Positions 9,154 to 18,318 of a DNA stretch of 64,000 nucleotides are shown piece by piece. A model generated the notes under the pieces. It saw only the letters and a list, made by a program, of their open reading frames with translations. It was not told the origin of the DNA and made no database searches. The DNA is from Microvirga aerophila (lineage in GTDB: Bacteria; Pseudomonadota; Alphaproteobacteria; Rhizobiales; Beijerinckiaceae). The position numbers and the translations under genes were made by a program. Each line of letters begins with the position of its first letter. The first letter of the stretch is position 1. The stretch spans positions 18,824 through 82,823 of the forward strand of contig NZ_QOIO01000027.1 in assembly GCF_003332305.1 (NCBI RefSeq), given 5' to 3'.

Positions 9154-10040
9154 CAGCCCCTCCCCTCGGAGCGCTGATAAACGATGCCGTCCTCGAAGCG
9201 GCGGACTGCGAACCGGTCCGAAATACGCGACATCGATTCGGTGTGCCCGAGGCAGATGAATCCCCCTGGCTGGAGAGAATCATAGAGATTGTGGGCGGCG
9301 AGAAGGCGCGAAGCGTCATCGAAATAGATCAGGACGTTCCGGCAGAAAATGATGTCGAACCGCCCCTGCGTCGCTGTGGAGGCGGTCTCGACGAGATTGA
9401 CGGGCGTGAACTTCACCGATTCCCGAAGATCCTGGATCAGCGTACGGCGTCCGTCGCCGGACGGCTCGAAATAGCGTTCCACGACCTCCTGGGGCAGGCG
9501 CGACAATGCCCGCTCTCCGTACTCGCCGGCCTGCGCGTCGAGCAACGCGCGCGTGTCGATGTCCGAGCCGACGATTTCGATATGGTAGGCATCAACCAAA
9601 GCCCAGTTCTCGAGCAGCCAGATGGCGATCGAATAAGGCTCCTCGCCCGTCGAGCATGGCACCGACCAGATGCGAACCAGATCACCGGGCTGTCTGCCTT
9701 GCACGATCTCCGGCAGGAGCGACCGACCGAGGACGCGGAGCTGGTGCTCCTCCCGGTAAAAATAAGTTTCATTCACCGTGAAGACGTTGATGAGGCGTTC
9801 GATCTCTTCGTTGTTGGATTGCAGGTACGCAAAGTACGCCGGAAAGGAACGCGCGCCCGTGACCGACATGCGATCCGCGATGCGCCTGTCCACATAGTAG
9901 CGCTTGCTTTCTCCAAACAGCATTCCGGTGCGCCGATAGAGGAATTCGCAGAAGCGGCGCAGCTCGTCGGCCGTGAGCATGGACGCAGATGCATCTGCGT
10001 CGTTGACGGCTCTTCCGCGAGGGTTCGACGGCCGCCTCAT
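9153..10040 (-). CDS. cheR: MCP glutamate methyltransferase CheR
   Basis: A 295-aa SAM-dependent methyltransferase that adds methyl groups to receptor glutamates. The N-terminal all-helical domain (about 22-85) is followed by the SAM-binding domain with RIWSVPCSTGEEPYSIA, the acidic EIVGSDIDTRAL loop and FDIIFCRNVLIYF. The end (GGFICLGHTESM) is typical of the family. The start at 10040 overlaps cheB by four bases. The first 20 residues are basic and poorly conserved, so translation might begin at a later codon such as Met21. Confidence 0.95.
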   Translation of the reverse strand: MRRPSNPRGRAVNDADASASMLTADELRRFCEFLYRRTGMLFGESKRYYVDRRIADRMSVTGARSFPAYFAYLQSNNEEIERLINVFTVNETYFYREEHQLRVLGRSLLPEIVQGRQPGDLVRIWSVPCSTGEEPYSIAIWLLENWALVDAYHIEIVGSDIDTRALLDAQAGEYGERALSRLPQEVVERYFEPSGDGRRTLIQDLRESVKFTPVNLVETASTATQGRFDIIFCRNVLIYFDDASRLLAAHNLYDSLQPGGFICLGHTESMSRISDRFAVRRFEDGIVYQRSEGRG

Positions 10041-11131
10041 GGGGATCCTACCACGTCCATGACCCGATCGGCGATCTGGTCCAGGGGAACGACGAACTCG
10101 GCGCCGCCCTTACGGACCAGTTCACCGGGCATGCCCCATACCACCGCGCTCTCCTCAGCCTCGGCAATGGTCCGCCCGCCTTTGGCGCGAAGGCGGCTCA
10201 TGGTATCCGCGCCATCGTTGCCCATCCCGGTCATCAATACGCCGACAAGCTTGTCGGGCGCGAAGTGCTGCATGGCACTTTCCACCATGCGGTCGACGCT
10301 GGGATGCCAGCGATGCTCTGGAAGCGACGGGGCCGGCAGAACCACAAGGCCTGTCGAGCGCATGCCAAGGATGATGTCGGCATCCCCCCGACCGATATAG
10401 ACGGACCCCGGCGCAAGAGGCATGGGATGCGTCACCTCGGTGACGGTCAATGCGCAAAGCTTGTCAAGGCGGCGAGAGAGGGGTCCCGTGAATGAAGCCG
10501 GCATATGCTGCGCCACCAGAACCGGCCATGGAAAACTGGATGGCAGTCGGGACAGCAAGGCATCCAGGGCTGGGGGGCCTCCGGTGGATGTTCCGACCAG
10601 AACGACACCGTCGGTTGACGCAGTCTCGACAAGCCGTCTTCTTGCTGCTGGAGCAGCCTTTTGAGATGCCGTTCGAGGTCTTGCGCCGAGGCCGCTTCGC
10701 ATCCGCACCCGATCAGTCAATCTCAGGCTCCGCCGCAGACGCGCCTCGGATGCGGCGCGAACCTTCTCCACCAGACGCGGCGCAAGCATATCGATCTCAA
10801 GGGACATGGCCCCTTCCGGCTTTGCGATAAAATCCACGGCGCCGAGATCCATCGCCTCCAGCGTTACGCCCGCCCCCGCCTCCGTCAGCGACGACACCAT
10901 GACGACCGGGCATGGCCGCTCGATCATGATCCGGTCGAGGCATGTGAGGCCATCCATCTCCGGCATGTGCACGTCGAGCGTGATGACGTTGGGCTCGAAG
11001 GCAGCCAGTTGTTCCAGCGCTTCGACGCCGTTTCGCGCGAACGCAACTTCGAAATCGCCCTCGGCGGCGAACACGCCGCCCAGAAGGCGGCGCATCAATG
11101 GCGAATCATCGACGATGAGCAGCCGGATCAC
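10037..11131 (-). CDS. cheB: Chemotaxis response regulator and methylesterase CheB
   Basis: A 364-aa two-domain protein. The receiver (1-120) has the acidic pair in LLIVDDSPLMRR and phospho-acceptor Asp53 in TLDVHMPEMDG. A linker rich in Arg and Ala leads to the esterase domain (about 170-355), whose triad is visible as Ser in VGTSTGGPPAL, His in AQHMPASFTG and Asp in MTGMGNDGADTM. It removes methyl groups from (or deamidates) receptor glutamates, opposing CheR. Both ends overlap their neighbours by four bases. Confidence 0.96.
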   Translation of the reverse strand: MIRLLIVDDSPLMRRLLGGVFAAEGDFEVAFARNGVEALEQLAAFEPNVITLDVHMPEMDGLTCLDRIMIERPCPVVMVSSLTEAGAGVTLEAMDLGAVDFIAKPEGAMSLEIDMLAPRLVEKVRAASEARLRRSLRLTDRVRMRSGLGARPRTASQKAAPAARRRLVETASTDGVVLVGTSTGGPPALDALLSRLPSSFPWPVLVAQHMPASFTGPLSRRLDKLCALTVTEVTHPMPLAPGSVYIGRGDADIILGMRSTGLVVLPAPSLPEHRWHPSVDRMVESAMQHFAPDKLVGVLMTGMGNDGADTMSRLRAKGGRTIAEAEESAVVWGMPGELVRKGGAEFVVPLDQIADRVMDVVGSP

Positions 11132-12585
11132 GAAGTGGGCCGTTCCGTGTTGCCGTCGTTCATGGCCGCAAGAAGATCCTTTTCGGCCTTGTCCAGTAGT
11201 TCGCGCGGATCGAGAAGAAGGATCATCCGCCCCTCGATTTCGATATTGGCAATGCGATCGATCACCTGGCTTCGGTCGCCGCCGACTTCCGGCGTTGGAC
11301 GCAATTGGCTTGCGGGTATTTTCAGTACTTCAGACACGCCGTCCACGACGAACCCGGCCTGAAGGTGATCGATCGTGACGACGACCACGCGCTCGCGTCT
11401 ACGCTCGCCCCTGCCCTCGAAGTCGAAGCGCCGCCGCTGGTCGATCACGGGAACGACACGCCCGCGCAGGTTCATGACTCCGTCGATGAAAGCGGGAGCC
11501 TTGGGCAGCCTTGTGAGCGTCTCGGGCACGCGAACCACCTCATCGACCGACCCGATCGGCAGGCCATACTCCTCGCCGCCGAGCTGGAACACGATGAACT
11601 GCTCGTCACTGTCCGCGCGCATGTCCTTCATGCCCATGTCGTGGCTCTCTGTGGTATGAGGCGCGATCCGTTCGGCCAATGACCTGTCGCGGAAGAGGCG
11701 GTCCGCCGAGAGAATCGACACAAGTCTCCGCCCGCCGTCGAGACGACAGATGCCTTGCACCTCGGCTTCTGCAGCGCCCCGGGTCAGGACCGCCGGAACA
11801 GGATCGATCATGCCGGAGGGCACCCGAAGGATCTCCTTCATGCCGTCTGTGACGAGGCCGACCGCCTCATCGCCGACATGCGTGATCACGACCCGGGACC
11901 GAGCATCGCTCTGACTGCCCCCGCGCAATCCAAGAAGCCCATGAAGTGAAACAAGCGGCAGCAGTTGCCCCCGCAGCGTCATGACGCCGAGCATGACCGC
12001 CTCCGTGCGCGGTACAGCTGCAATGCCGGTCGGCAGAGCCACCACTTCGCGGACGCTTTCGAGTGGCAAGGCGAAGTCCTGGCCCGCGACACCGAAGCTG
12101 ACGAGAGCCTCCTCGTCGACGGCCGTCGTCTCCTGCTCGTGACCTGCCGGAGATGACGACTGGCCTTGGCGCGCCCGGCGCACAAGGCTGCCGAAGTCTC
12201 GGGCCAGCAATCCGTCGAGATTGATGAGCCGAGCCGGCGCCCCGTCATCGGGGCGATCCGTGTCGCCAACGCCATCCACGGCGCCGAGCGCCGTGACCTC
12301 GTCAATCATGAGGCCGATCGGCGAACCACGATCAATCACGATCACACGAGGGCTTGCCGGCGGCTCACCCTCGGTCCCGAGAAGAGCCCGCAGGGAGACC
12401 ACCGGCATCACCGCGCCCCTGAGATTGGCGACGCCCACAAGGCTCTTTGGTCCGAGAGGAACGCGCGTCACGCTTGGGGGGCGGATCACCTCTGCTACGT
12501 CGGATGCAGGCACGGCGAAGCGCTCGTCGCCGACCTTTATTGTCAGAAACGAGCGATCGACAGCCGGAGGGGCCGTCTCCGTCAT
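11128..12585 (-). CDS. cheW: Triple CheW-domain scaffold protein
   Basis: A 485-aa protein made of three CheW domains in a row, each with the same signature: FLTIKVGDERFAVPASDV then VANLRGAVMPVV; LVSFGVAGQDFALPLESV then VMTLRGQLLPLV; and FIVFQLGGEEYGLPIGSV then VMNLRGRVVPVI. Ordinary CheW is one such domain of about 150 aa that bridges MCP tips and CheA, so this protein could cross-link several receptor or kinase units. The frame extends to 12630, but the ATG at 12585, four bases after the MCP stop, fits the domain start and implies coupled translation. It overlaps cheB by four bases. Confidence 0.93.
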   Translation of the reverse strand: MTETAPPAVDRSFLTIKVGDERFAVPASDVAEVIRPPSVTRVPLGPKSLVGVANLRGAVMPVVSLRALLGTEGEPPASPRVIVIDRGSPIGLMIDEVTALGAVDGVGDTDRPDDGAPARLINLDGLLARDFGSLVRRARQGQSSSPAGHEQETTAVDEEALVSFGVAGQDFALPLESVREVVALPTGIAAVPRTEAVMLGVMTLRGQLLPLVSLHGLLGLRGGSQSDARSRVVITHVGDEAVGLVTDGMKEILRVPSGMIDPVPAVLTRGAAEAEVQGICRLDGGRRLVSILSADRLFRDRSLAERIAPHTTESHDMGMKDMRADSDEQFIVFQLGGEEYGLPIGSVDEVVRVPETLTRLPKAPAFIDGVMNLRGRVVPVIDQRRRFDFEGRGERRRERVVVVTIDHLQAGFVVDGVSEVLKIPASQLRPTPEVGGDRSQVIDRIANIEIEGRMILLLDPRELLDKAEKDLLAAMNDGNTERPTS

Positions 12586-12589
12586 GGCC

Positions 12590-14521
12590 TTACGACTCCG
12601 CGATCTGGAGTTCATCGGCCAGCGAAGCAATCTCCTCGATGGCCGCTGCTAGATCCTCGGCGCTGGTGGCCTGCTGGCGAGCGGCAGTTGCGGCTTGAGT
12701 GGCGGCGCTTCCGGCCTCCTCGGCCACAGCCGCGACCTGCTGCGTTCCGGCTCGAACCTCACGAGCGGCGGTTAGGATGCCTTCTGCTCCCGACAGAACA
12801 GCGACATTTCCTTGCCGGATGGCCGCCACATCCGTATCGATCGCGCCAAGCCTCGAGACAATCAGCGCGTTTCTGGCGATTTCAGCCTCCGACGCATTGA
12901 TGCTTTGATCGAGATCGTGGCGCACGGCCGTGACCTGATCACGGATCTGACGAACCACGTCCTTGATGCGGTCGGCGTTATCCGATGCATCCCGCGCCAA
13001 GGCGCGAATATCGCCGGAAACGATGGCGAAGCCTCGGCCCGCCTCGCCTGTCCGGGCGGCCTCGATCGATCCGCTCACGGCCAGCATATTGGTTTGCACG
13101 GCCACAAGCGCGATCCCGTCCACGATCTTCTCGATGCGTCGGCTGGAATCCTCCAGTCCTCCGATCGATCCGACGACCGCCCGCATCTCTTTCAAGGTCG
13201 CTTCGACCCCGGCGGCGAGGCGCATCACCGAGGACCGGTTCTGCAGGAGAACTTCCGAGAACTCTTCGACCTGCCTCACCGCAGCTCCGGCTGCGTCGCG
13301 CGAGTCGCTCGTGGCCTTCTCGATCTGCTGCATGGCCGCGTTCGCCTGCTGGGTCGCGGCAGCCTGCATCTGAGCCCCCCGGCTGATCTGATCGACAGCG
13401 GTCATGATCTGGCCCGCCGCGCCGGACAGTTCCTGAATCGCCGCCGACAGTTCTTCCGCGGCTGATCCGACCTGCTCGGCATTCGCAGCGCCTGTCGATC
13501 CCATCTGGAGATCGTCAGCAAGTGCCGCGAGAGCCTGCGCGGTCTGTTGGCTCTGATCCAGGGAAACGCTCTGCTGCTGGACGGCCCGTTGCGCCTCTGC
13601 GGCTGCGGCAGCCTGCTCCTCGGCAGCACTGGCGACCTGCTCCGCGCCCCGCTGCGCCTCACGGACCGCCGACTCGGCTTCGACGGCAGCCAGGAGAATG
13701 GCCTGACTGCCTTCGGCCAGGACCGAAACGTCCGTCCTGATTTTGTCCAGCACCACAACCACCGACCGGCCTACCTGGGCCTCTCCGGAAGCGTCCTCTG
13801 CGGATTTTCTGATCTTTTCGGCCACGGAGCGAACTTCGGTCGCGATTCCTTCCGCGAGCGATTGAACCTCATGGGCGCTCTTCTCGGAGTTGGCCGCCAG
13901 GGCACGCACCTCGTCTGCTACGACCGCGAAGCCCCGGCCGTTGTCCCCGGCCCGGGCCGCTTCGATGGCGGCATTGAGCGCCAGAAGATTGGTTTGGTCC
14001 GAAATGTCGCCGACCGCCCGCGTGATATCACCTATGTTGACAGCCTGCCTTTCTAGCAGCGCGATGATGTCCACCAGGGTCTGCTGGCGCGAAGCATTCG
14101 CCTCCACGGCCGCCACGGAGATATTGATCTGAGCGCCTGTCTCGGCGAGAAGGGTCTGAAGAGCCGCCGTCCTTGCCCGGGAGGCCTCCGCATGTGTACG
14201 GGCATCGGAAAAGGATGCGCCGAGGCTCATGATGGCGGTAAGGGATTGCTGGGCGGCCCCGGCGGCTTCCTCCGCGCCGGTCGCAATCTGCTCCATGGCG
14301 CGGCGTAGCTCTTCAGCTGCCGAGGATGCTTCGACCACTCCGCTTGCAAGCTCTTCGGTAGCTGCGCCGATGCGCTCCGCAGCCTTCTGTTGTCGGGCTC
14401 TCATCCGGTCGAGCGCCCGCCGCTGCCCGCCCGGCCCCTTGATAGGGGTCGGCGACACGTCATTGCTCGCAGAACGTGAGTTACCCTTGCCTGGAAGTTC
14501 AGACGTCTTGACCAGTGCCAT
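12590..14521 (-). CDS. Soluble methyl-accepting chemotaxis protein with two signalling tips
   Basis: A 643-aa receptor with no membrane segment, no signal peptide and no sensor domain; nearly all of it is predicted coiled coil. It contains two kinase-control hairpin tips: about 172-208 ([18 protein letters not shown], then [14 protein letters not shown]) and about 469-508 ([18 protein letters not shown], then [14 protein letters not shown]). The second is diverged at the turn. Normal MCPs have one tip. Glu/Gln/Ala-rich repeats flank both tips and could hold methylation sites. It is the first gene of the operon, so its promoter should lie in 14522-14688. It presumably senses through a partner, such as the PAS-rich kinase at the other end of the operon, but that is inference. 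Confidence 0.93.
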   Translation of the reverse strand: MALVKTSELPGKGNSRSASNDVSPTPIKGPGGQRRALDRMRARQQKAAERIGAATEELASGVVEASSAAEELRRAMEQIATGAEEAAGAAQQSLTAIMSLGASFSDARTHAEASRARTAALQTLLAETGAQINISVAAVEANASRQQTLVDIIALLERQAVNIGDITRAVGDISDQTNLLALNAAIEAARAGDNGRGFAVVADEVRALAANSEKSAHEVQSLAEGIATEVRSVAEKIRKSAEDASGEAQVGRSVVVVLDKIRTDVSVLAEGSQAILLAAVEAESAVREAQRGAEQVASAAEEQAAAAAEAQRAVQQQSVSLDQSQQTAQALAALADDLQMGSTGAANAEQVGSAAEELSAAIQELSGAAGQIMTAVDQISRGAQMQAAATQQANAAMQQIEKATSDSRDAAGAAVRQVEEFSEVLLQNRSSVMRLAAGVEATLKEMRAVVGSIGGLEDSSRRIEKIVDGIALVAVQTNMLAVSGSIEAARTGEAGRGFAIVSGDIRALARDASDNADRIKDVVRQIRDQVTAVRHDLDQSINASEAEIARNALIVSRLGAIDTDVAAIRQGNVAVLSGAEGILTAAREVRAGTQQVAAVAEEAGSAATQAATAARQQATSAEDLAAAIEEIASLADELQIAES

Positions 14522-14688
14522 CTATGGCCTTTGCATGAAGTGAGGGCGACGCCTGGGCACCGACCTGATAGGAATGCCGTCTTGCCGAGCCACCCCAGCC
14601 CGGCCAGTACGCATTTATAGGCCTATCCCCATACTGGGCAAGTGATGCACGGCTTATCAGAAAGGGCGAGAGCGTCTAGGCTTGCGGC

Positions 14689-16788
14689 TCAGGCAGAAGG
14701 GCGGATATTGTTGCTGAAATACGAAGAAAGCTCTGAAACTGCCATCGGCTTCGCGAAGAGGTAGCCCTGGGCGTTATTGCAGCCCAATTCACGCAGCCTT
14801 TGCGCCTGTCCCTCGGTCTCCACGCCTTCAGCGGTCACCTGGATGTTGAGGCTACGGCCAAGGCCAATGACCGCTGCCACGATGGCTTCGTCGCCTGCAT
14901 CCTGCTCAAGGTCAAAAACGAAGGTCCTGTCGATCTTGATGTGATGGACCGGAAACCGCTTGAGATGGGCCAGGGAGGCATAGCCCGTTCCGAAATCGTC
15001 GAGCGCGATCTGAACCCCATGCCGCTGGAATTTCTCCAACGTGGCCGACACGGAATCCGACCGCCCCTCCAGCAGGACCTTTTCGGTGACCTCGATCTCG
15101 AAGTGATCCGTCGGCACCTTTACGAGCGCCAGGATGCGCAGGATATCCTCTGCAAGATCAGGCTGGCCGAACTCTGCGCATGAGAGGTTGACGCCCACTC
15201 GACCCGGATTGATGCCAGCATCGAGCCACCTGCGCATGTCCGAGGAAATCTTTCCGATCAGCCGCTTGCCGATAGCTGTCGCAAGTTCGGGATCGTCGAA
15301 GGCTGCGCCGAAGGTATCCGGCGTCAAGATGCCTTTGGTCGGGTGCCTCCACCGCGCCAGAGCCTCCACGCCGATAATCCTGCCCGTGGAGAGGCATACC
15401 TTCGGTTGGTAGAAAGGCACGATACAGTCCCGGGAAATCGCCTCCCGCACCTCTCGTCCCAGCGTGAGGCGCTGTTCTGTCGATGCTCTCATGGCGGGCG
15501 AATACGCCGTGACCCGGTTGCGGCCCTCGGCCTTCGCTCGAAAGAGCGCGATATCTGCGTCCTTCATGAGTTCGACCGGCTCCGAATCATGATCGGGAAA
15601 TGCCGCGACCCCGATGCTGGCCCGGGTGACGAGCGCTCGTCCCGCGTAGGAATAGGGCTGGCGCAATCTCTTGATCATGCTCTCGGCTAAACCCGTCGCA
15701 TGGTTGAGCCGAAATGGCTCCACCAGAAGCACCGCGAACTCATCGCCTCCGAGTCTTGCCACGGTGTCGCAATCGCGGGTCATCATCGACAGACGAGCCG
15801 CTGTCTCCTTGAGCAGCGCGTCGCCTGCATCGTGACCGAGGGTGTCATTAACGTCCTTGAAGTCGTCCAGATCGATCAGCAGGAGACTCACGGCCCCGTT
15901 GTTCTGCTTCGCCTCCGCGACGGCCTGCTCCAGACGAAGCTGGAACAGGACCCGATTGGGCAATCCGGTCAGAGAATCATGGTTCGCAGCCCGCCAGAGT
16001 TCGGCTTCGGCCTGCTTGCTGTCGTTGATGTCGGTGATCGTGCCGACCCATTCCCGGATCGAACCATCGGTTCCCTTGAGGGGCACGACCCGGGCGTGGA
16101 TCCACCGGTATTGGCCATCCCGATGCAAAACCCGATACTCGTTCGCGCTGGGCTTGGGAGAGGCGAGCGTCTCCCGCCAAGCGGCCATGACGCGTTCCCG
16201 ATCGTCGGGATGGACCGCGTCCAACCAGCCCTCGCCCCTGTAGGCGTCAGGTCCTTGGCCGCAGAAGGTCTCCCAGCCCCAGCCCTCGATGATCGAGCCG
16301 TCTTTCGACGCACGCCAGACGATGGCTGTGCTGGCCTCGATCAATGCACGGTAGCGCTCCTCGCCGTCCACAAGAGACGCCTCGGCCTTCTTCCAATCAT
16401 CGATATCCGTGTAAGTCCCGTACCATCGCTCAATCCGCCCTTGGCTGTCGCGGAACGGGCTTCCGCGGCCCAGGATCCACCGATACACCCCCGAATGGTG
16501 GCGAAGCCGATATTCTATCTCGTAGTCCTCGCCGGTCGCGAGGGAATCCTGCCAAGCGGATAGAACCCGATCCCGGTCGTCCGGGTGAACGACCCTGTCC
16601 CAGCCTTCGCCGTCCGCCGAGCCGGGGGGTACGCCAGTGAATTCATACCAACGATGGTTATAGGAGGCATTGTATCCATTCGAACGGGCAGACCAAACCA
16701 TTTGGGGGATGGTCTCGGTGATCGTTTCGAGCCGCCTCTTGCTTTCCGCGAGCGCCTTATTGGTACGTCTGAGCTCCAGTTGGTCCAT
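14689..16788 (-). CDS. PAS-PAS-GGDEF-EAL c-di-GMP protein (main part of a split gene)
   Basis: A 699-aa frame with two PAS domains (about 20-130 and 145-255), a GGDEF domain with GGDEF at 347-351 and an inhibitory site Arg338-x-x-Asp341 exactly five residues before it, and an EAL domain with Glu475 in GVEALARW and DDFGTGYASL further on. Both synthase and phosphodiesterase residues look intact. The first residues (MDQLELRRTNKALAESKRRL) are the usual GAF-to-PAS linker, and the same frame continues upstream into the GAF gene across one amber codon at 16822-16824. The ATG at 16788 is therefore an internal methionine, and no clear ribosome site precedes it. Confidence 0.88.
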   Translation of the reverse strand: MDQLELRRTNKALAESKRRLETITETIPQMVWSARSNGYNASYNHRWYEFTGVPPGSADGEGWDRVVHPDDRDRVLSAWQDSLATGEDYEIEYRLRHHSGVYRWILGRGSPFRDSQGRIERWYGTYTDIDDWKKAEASLVDGEERYRALIEASTAIVWRASKDGSIIEGWGWETFCGQGPDAYRGEGWLDAVHPDDRERVMAAWRETLASPKPSANEYRVLHRDGQYRWIHARVVPLKGTDGSIREWVGTITDINDSKQAEAELWRAANHDSLTGLPNRVLFQLRLEQAVAEAKQNNGAVSLLLIDLDDFKDVNDTLGHDAGDALLKETAARLSMMTRDCDTVARLGGDEFAVLLVEPFRLNHATGLAESMIKRLRQPYSYAGRALVTRASIGVAAFPDHDSEPVELMKDADIALFRAKAEGRNRVTAYSPAMRASTEQRLTLGREVREAISRDCIVPFYQPKVCLSTGRIIGVEALARWRHPTKGILTPDTFGAAFDDPELATAIGKRLIGKISSDMRRWLDAGINPGRVGVNLSCAEFGQPDLAEDILRILALVKVPTDHFEIEVTEKVLLEGRSDSVSATLEKFQRHGVQIALDDFGTGYASLAHLKRFPVHHIKIDRTFVFDLEQDAGDEAIVAAVIGLGRSLNIQVTAEGVETEGQAQRLRELGCNNAQGYLFAKPMAVSELSSYFSNNIRPSA

Positions 16789-16821
16789 TACGGAACGGGC
16801 GAGAGCCGACAGCGTCTCCTC

Positions 16822-17271
16822 CTACTCGTTCGTGAGCCCTTCCGGGCGCGGCGCGTAGTCGAGAACGCACAGCGTCCCAAGGGGAAACCCATCGTTCGTT
16901 TCGAGCACCGCGCCCGCGTAGAAGCGCAGGCGCTGCCCTTCGGCATTCGAGAGGTTGCAGTCGAGGCGCGGATCCCGGGCCATGTCCGGAATGACAAAAA
17001 GGCCGTGCTGAAGGATCGCATGAGCGCAGACCGACAGGTCCAGTCCTGTCTCCTTCACGCCTAGGCCGATATCGGATTTGAACCATTGGCGCCGTTCGTC
17101 GACGAAGCTCACCAGAGCGATCGGAGCGTTGCAGACATGGGCTGCGATCCTGGCGATACCGTCGAATGCGCCTTCCGGCGCAGTGTCGAGAATTTCGAAC
17201 TCACGCAACGCGGCAAGACGATCAATCTCGTTCCAGCAGGGAGCATTGCTGCCCAAGACCATGTCGTTCAC
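16822..17271 (-). CDS. GAF-domain sensor (N-terminal part of the split c-di-GMP gene)
   Basis: A 149-aa GAF domain: LAALREFEILDTAPEGAFD opens it, followed by ALVSFVDERRQWFKSDIG, the CAHAILQHGLFVIPD segment and GFPLGTLCVLDYAPRPEGLT at the end. This is the GAF class normally fused directly to PAS and GGDEF/EAL modules. It ends at a TAG after LTNE; reading through gives EETLSALARSVMDQLELRR, the expected linker, in the same frame. A CAG (Gln) to TAG change is the simplest explanation. Either a GAF-only protein is made, or the whole gene is a recent pseudogene. Confidence 0.85.
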   Translation of the reverse strand: MNDMVLGSNAPCWNEIDRLAALREFEILDTAPEGAFDGIARIAAHVCNAPIALVSFVDERRQWFKSDIGLGVKETGLDLSVCAHAILQHGLFVIPDMARDPRLDCNLSNAEGQRLRFYAGAVLETNDGFPLGTLCVLDYAPRPEGLTNE

Positions 17272-17479
17272 CGGGGCCTGTTGTTCTTGATGTTCTAAAG
17301 GGCTGCCCTGCCCGATCGCTCCCGTTGAGGAAGGTCAGGCAAATTTACCAGTTTGGGTAAGAATGAAGTCATCCGTTTAAGATTTTGCTACTCGCGAAAG
17401 TAAAACTCATCCAAAGGCTTATCACAGCGCCTGACAGCTGAACTCCATTCCTCCTTGCACTGGAATTTCGGGAATGCTA

Positions 17480-17499
17480 CTTGTCGACTAGTCGACAAG
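17480..17499. promoter_or_regulatory. Perfect 20-bp palindrome, candidate GntR operator
   Basis: CTTGTCGACTAGTCGACAAG is identical to its own reverse complement and lies about 100 bases before the GntR gene. TTGT...ACAA palindromes are typical of FadR-type GntR operators, so autoregulation of the uxu operon is the likely use. The rest of the 17272-17598 gap holds no convincing gene; it must also contain the promoter of the minus-strand GAF gene. Confidence 0.65.
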
Positions 17500-17598
17500 A
17501 TGGACTTCAGGCAATGCTAGGCTTTCCCGAGCCATCTCGGCCAATCGCGCCCGATAATTGGTTTGCGTTGCCCGTCCCTTTTCATTGGTGTGTTCCCA

Positions 17599-18318
17599 AT
17601 GCTGACCTCACTCATACGCAAAGATAATGAGCAGGCTCCAGGCCACGGCGCGTTGCAAGCCTCGGCGATGGTAAGAAGTATCCATGCCCAAATCCGGCAG
17701 GATATTGTGACGCTCCAGCTCAGGCCGGGAGTGAGACTGTCCGAGAACGAGCTTGCACTGCGCTTCGGCACCAGTCGTGCCCCGGTGCGCGAGGCGTTGA
17801 TACGCTTGGTTGAGGAAGGTTTGATTGAAGTCCTGCCGCAGCGCGGCAGCTTCGTGAGCCGGATCTCCCTTGCGGCCATGCAGCGGGCGCGCTTCGTGCG
17901 CGAGGCCCTTGAAGTGGCAATCGCCCGCCGCGCCGCCGAGCGTGGCCTATCGCCGGAGGCGCACGATCGCGCGACGTTGACGCTGGCCGAGCAGGAGCAC
18001 GTCCAGACGGATCCCGAAGGCTTCACCCTTGCAGATGACGCATTCCATCGAATCTTGGCTGAGGATATCGGCATCGCTCAGATTTGGCCGGTACTGGAGC
18101 GAGAGAAATCGCAATTCGACCGCATCCGCTTCTTGAGCCTTCCCGTGGTTACGCCTGTCGCGTCCCTTATCGCCCAGCACCATGACATTCTTGCCGCGAT
18201 CCTTGAGCGGGATCCCAATGCGACCGAGAGAGCCATGCGGGTTCATCTCTCTGAAGTGCTCAATAGCGCCGAAAGGCTTGCGACGGAGCACCCCGACCTG
18301 ATCCTCAACGATGCCTGA
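17599..18318 (+). CDS. GntR-family regulator, FadR subfamily (probable hexuronate regulator)
   Basis: A 239-aa repressor. The winged helix (about 25-90) has LRPGVRLSENELALRFGTSRAPVREAL and ends LPQRGSFVSRI. The FCD ligand-binding domain follows, with the DDAFHRILAE and HHDILAAI segments that supply metal-binding Asp and His residues. Its stop overlaps the start of uxuB by eight bases, and uxuA follows, so a role as the uronate-responsive repressor of this operon is likely. The frame opens at a TTG at 17563, but the ATG at 17599 gives a more normal length; an ATG at 17668, just before the helix-turn-helix, cannot be excluded. Confidence 0.88.
   Translation: MLTSLIRKDNEQAPGHGALQASAMVRSIHAQIRQDIVTLQLRPGVRLSENELALRFGTSRAPVREALIRLVEEGLIEVLPQRGSFVSRISLAAMQRARFVREALEVAIARRAAERGLSPEAHDRATLTLAEQEHVQTDPEGFTLADDAFHRILAEDIGIAQIWPVLEREKSQFDRIRFLSLPVVTPVASLIAQHHDILAAILERDPNATERAMRVHLSEVLNSAERLATEHPDLILNDA

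Noticed and set aside
12586..12630. Longer start for the triple-CheW protein
   Set aside because: It would lie inside the MCP coding end and adds only basic, unconserved residues before the first CheW domain.
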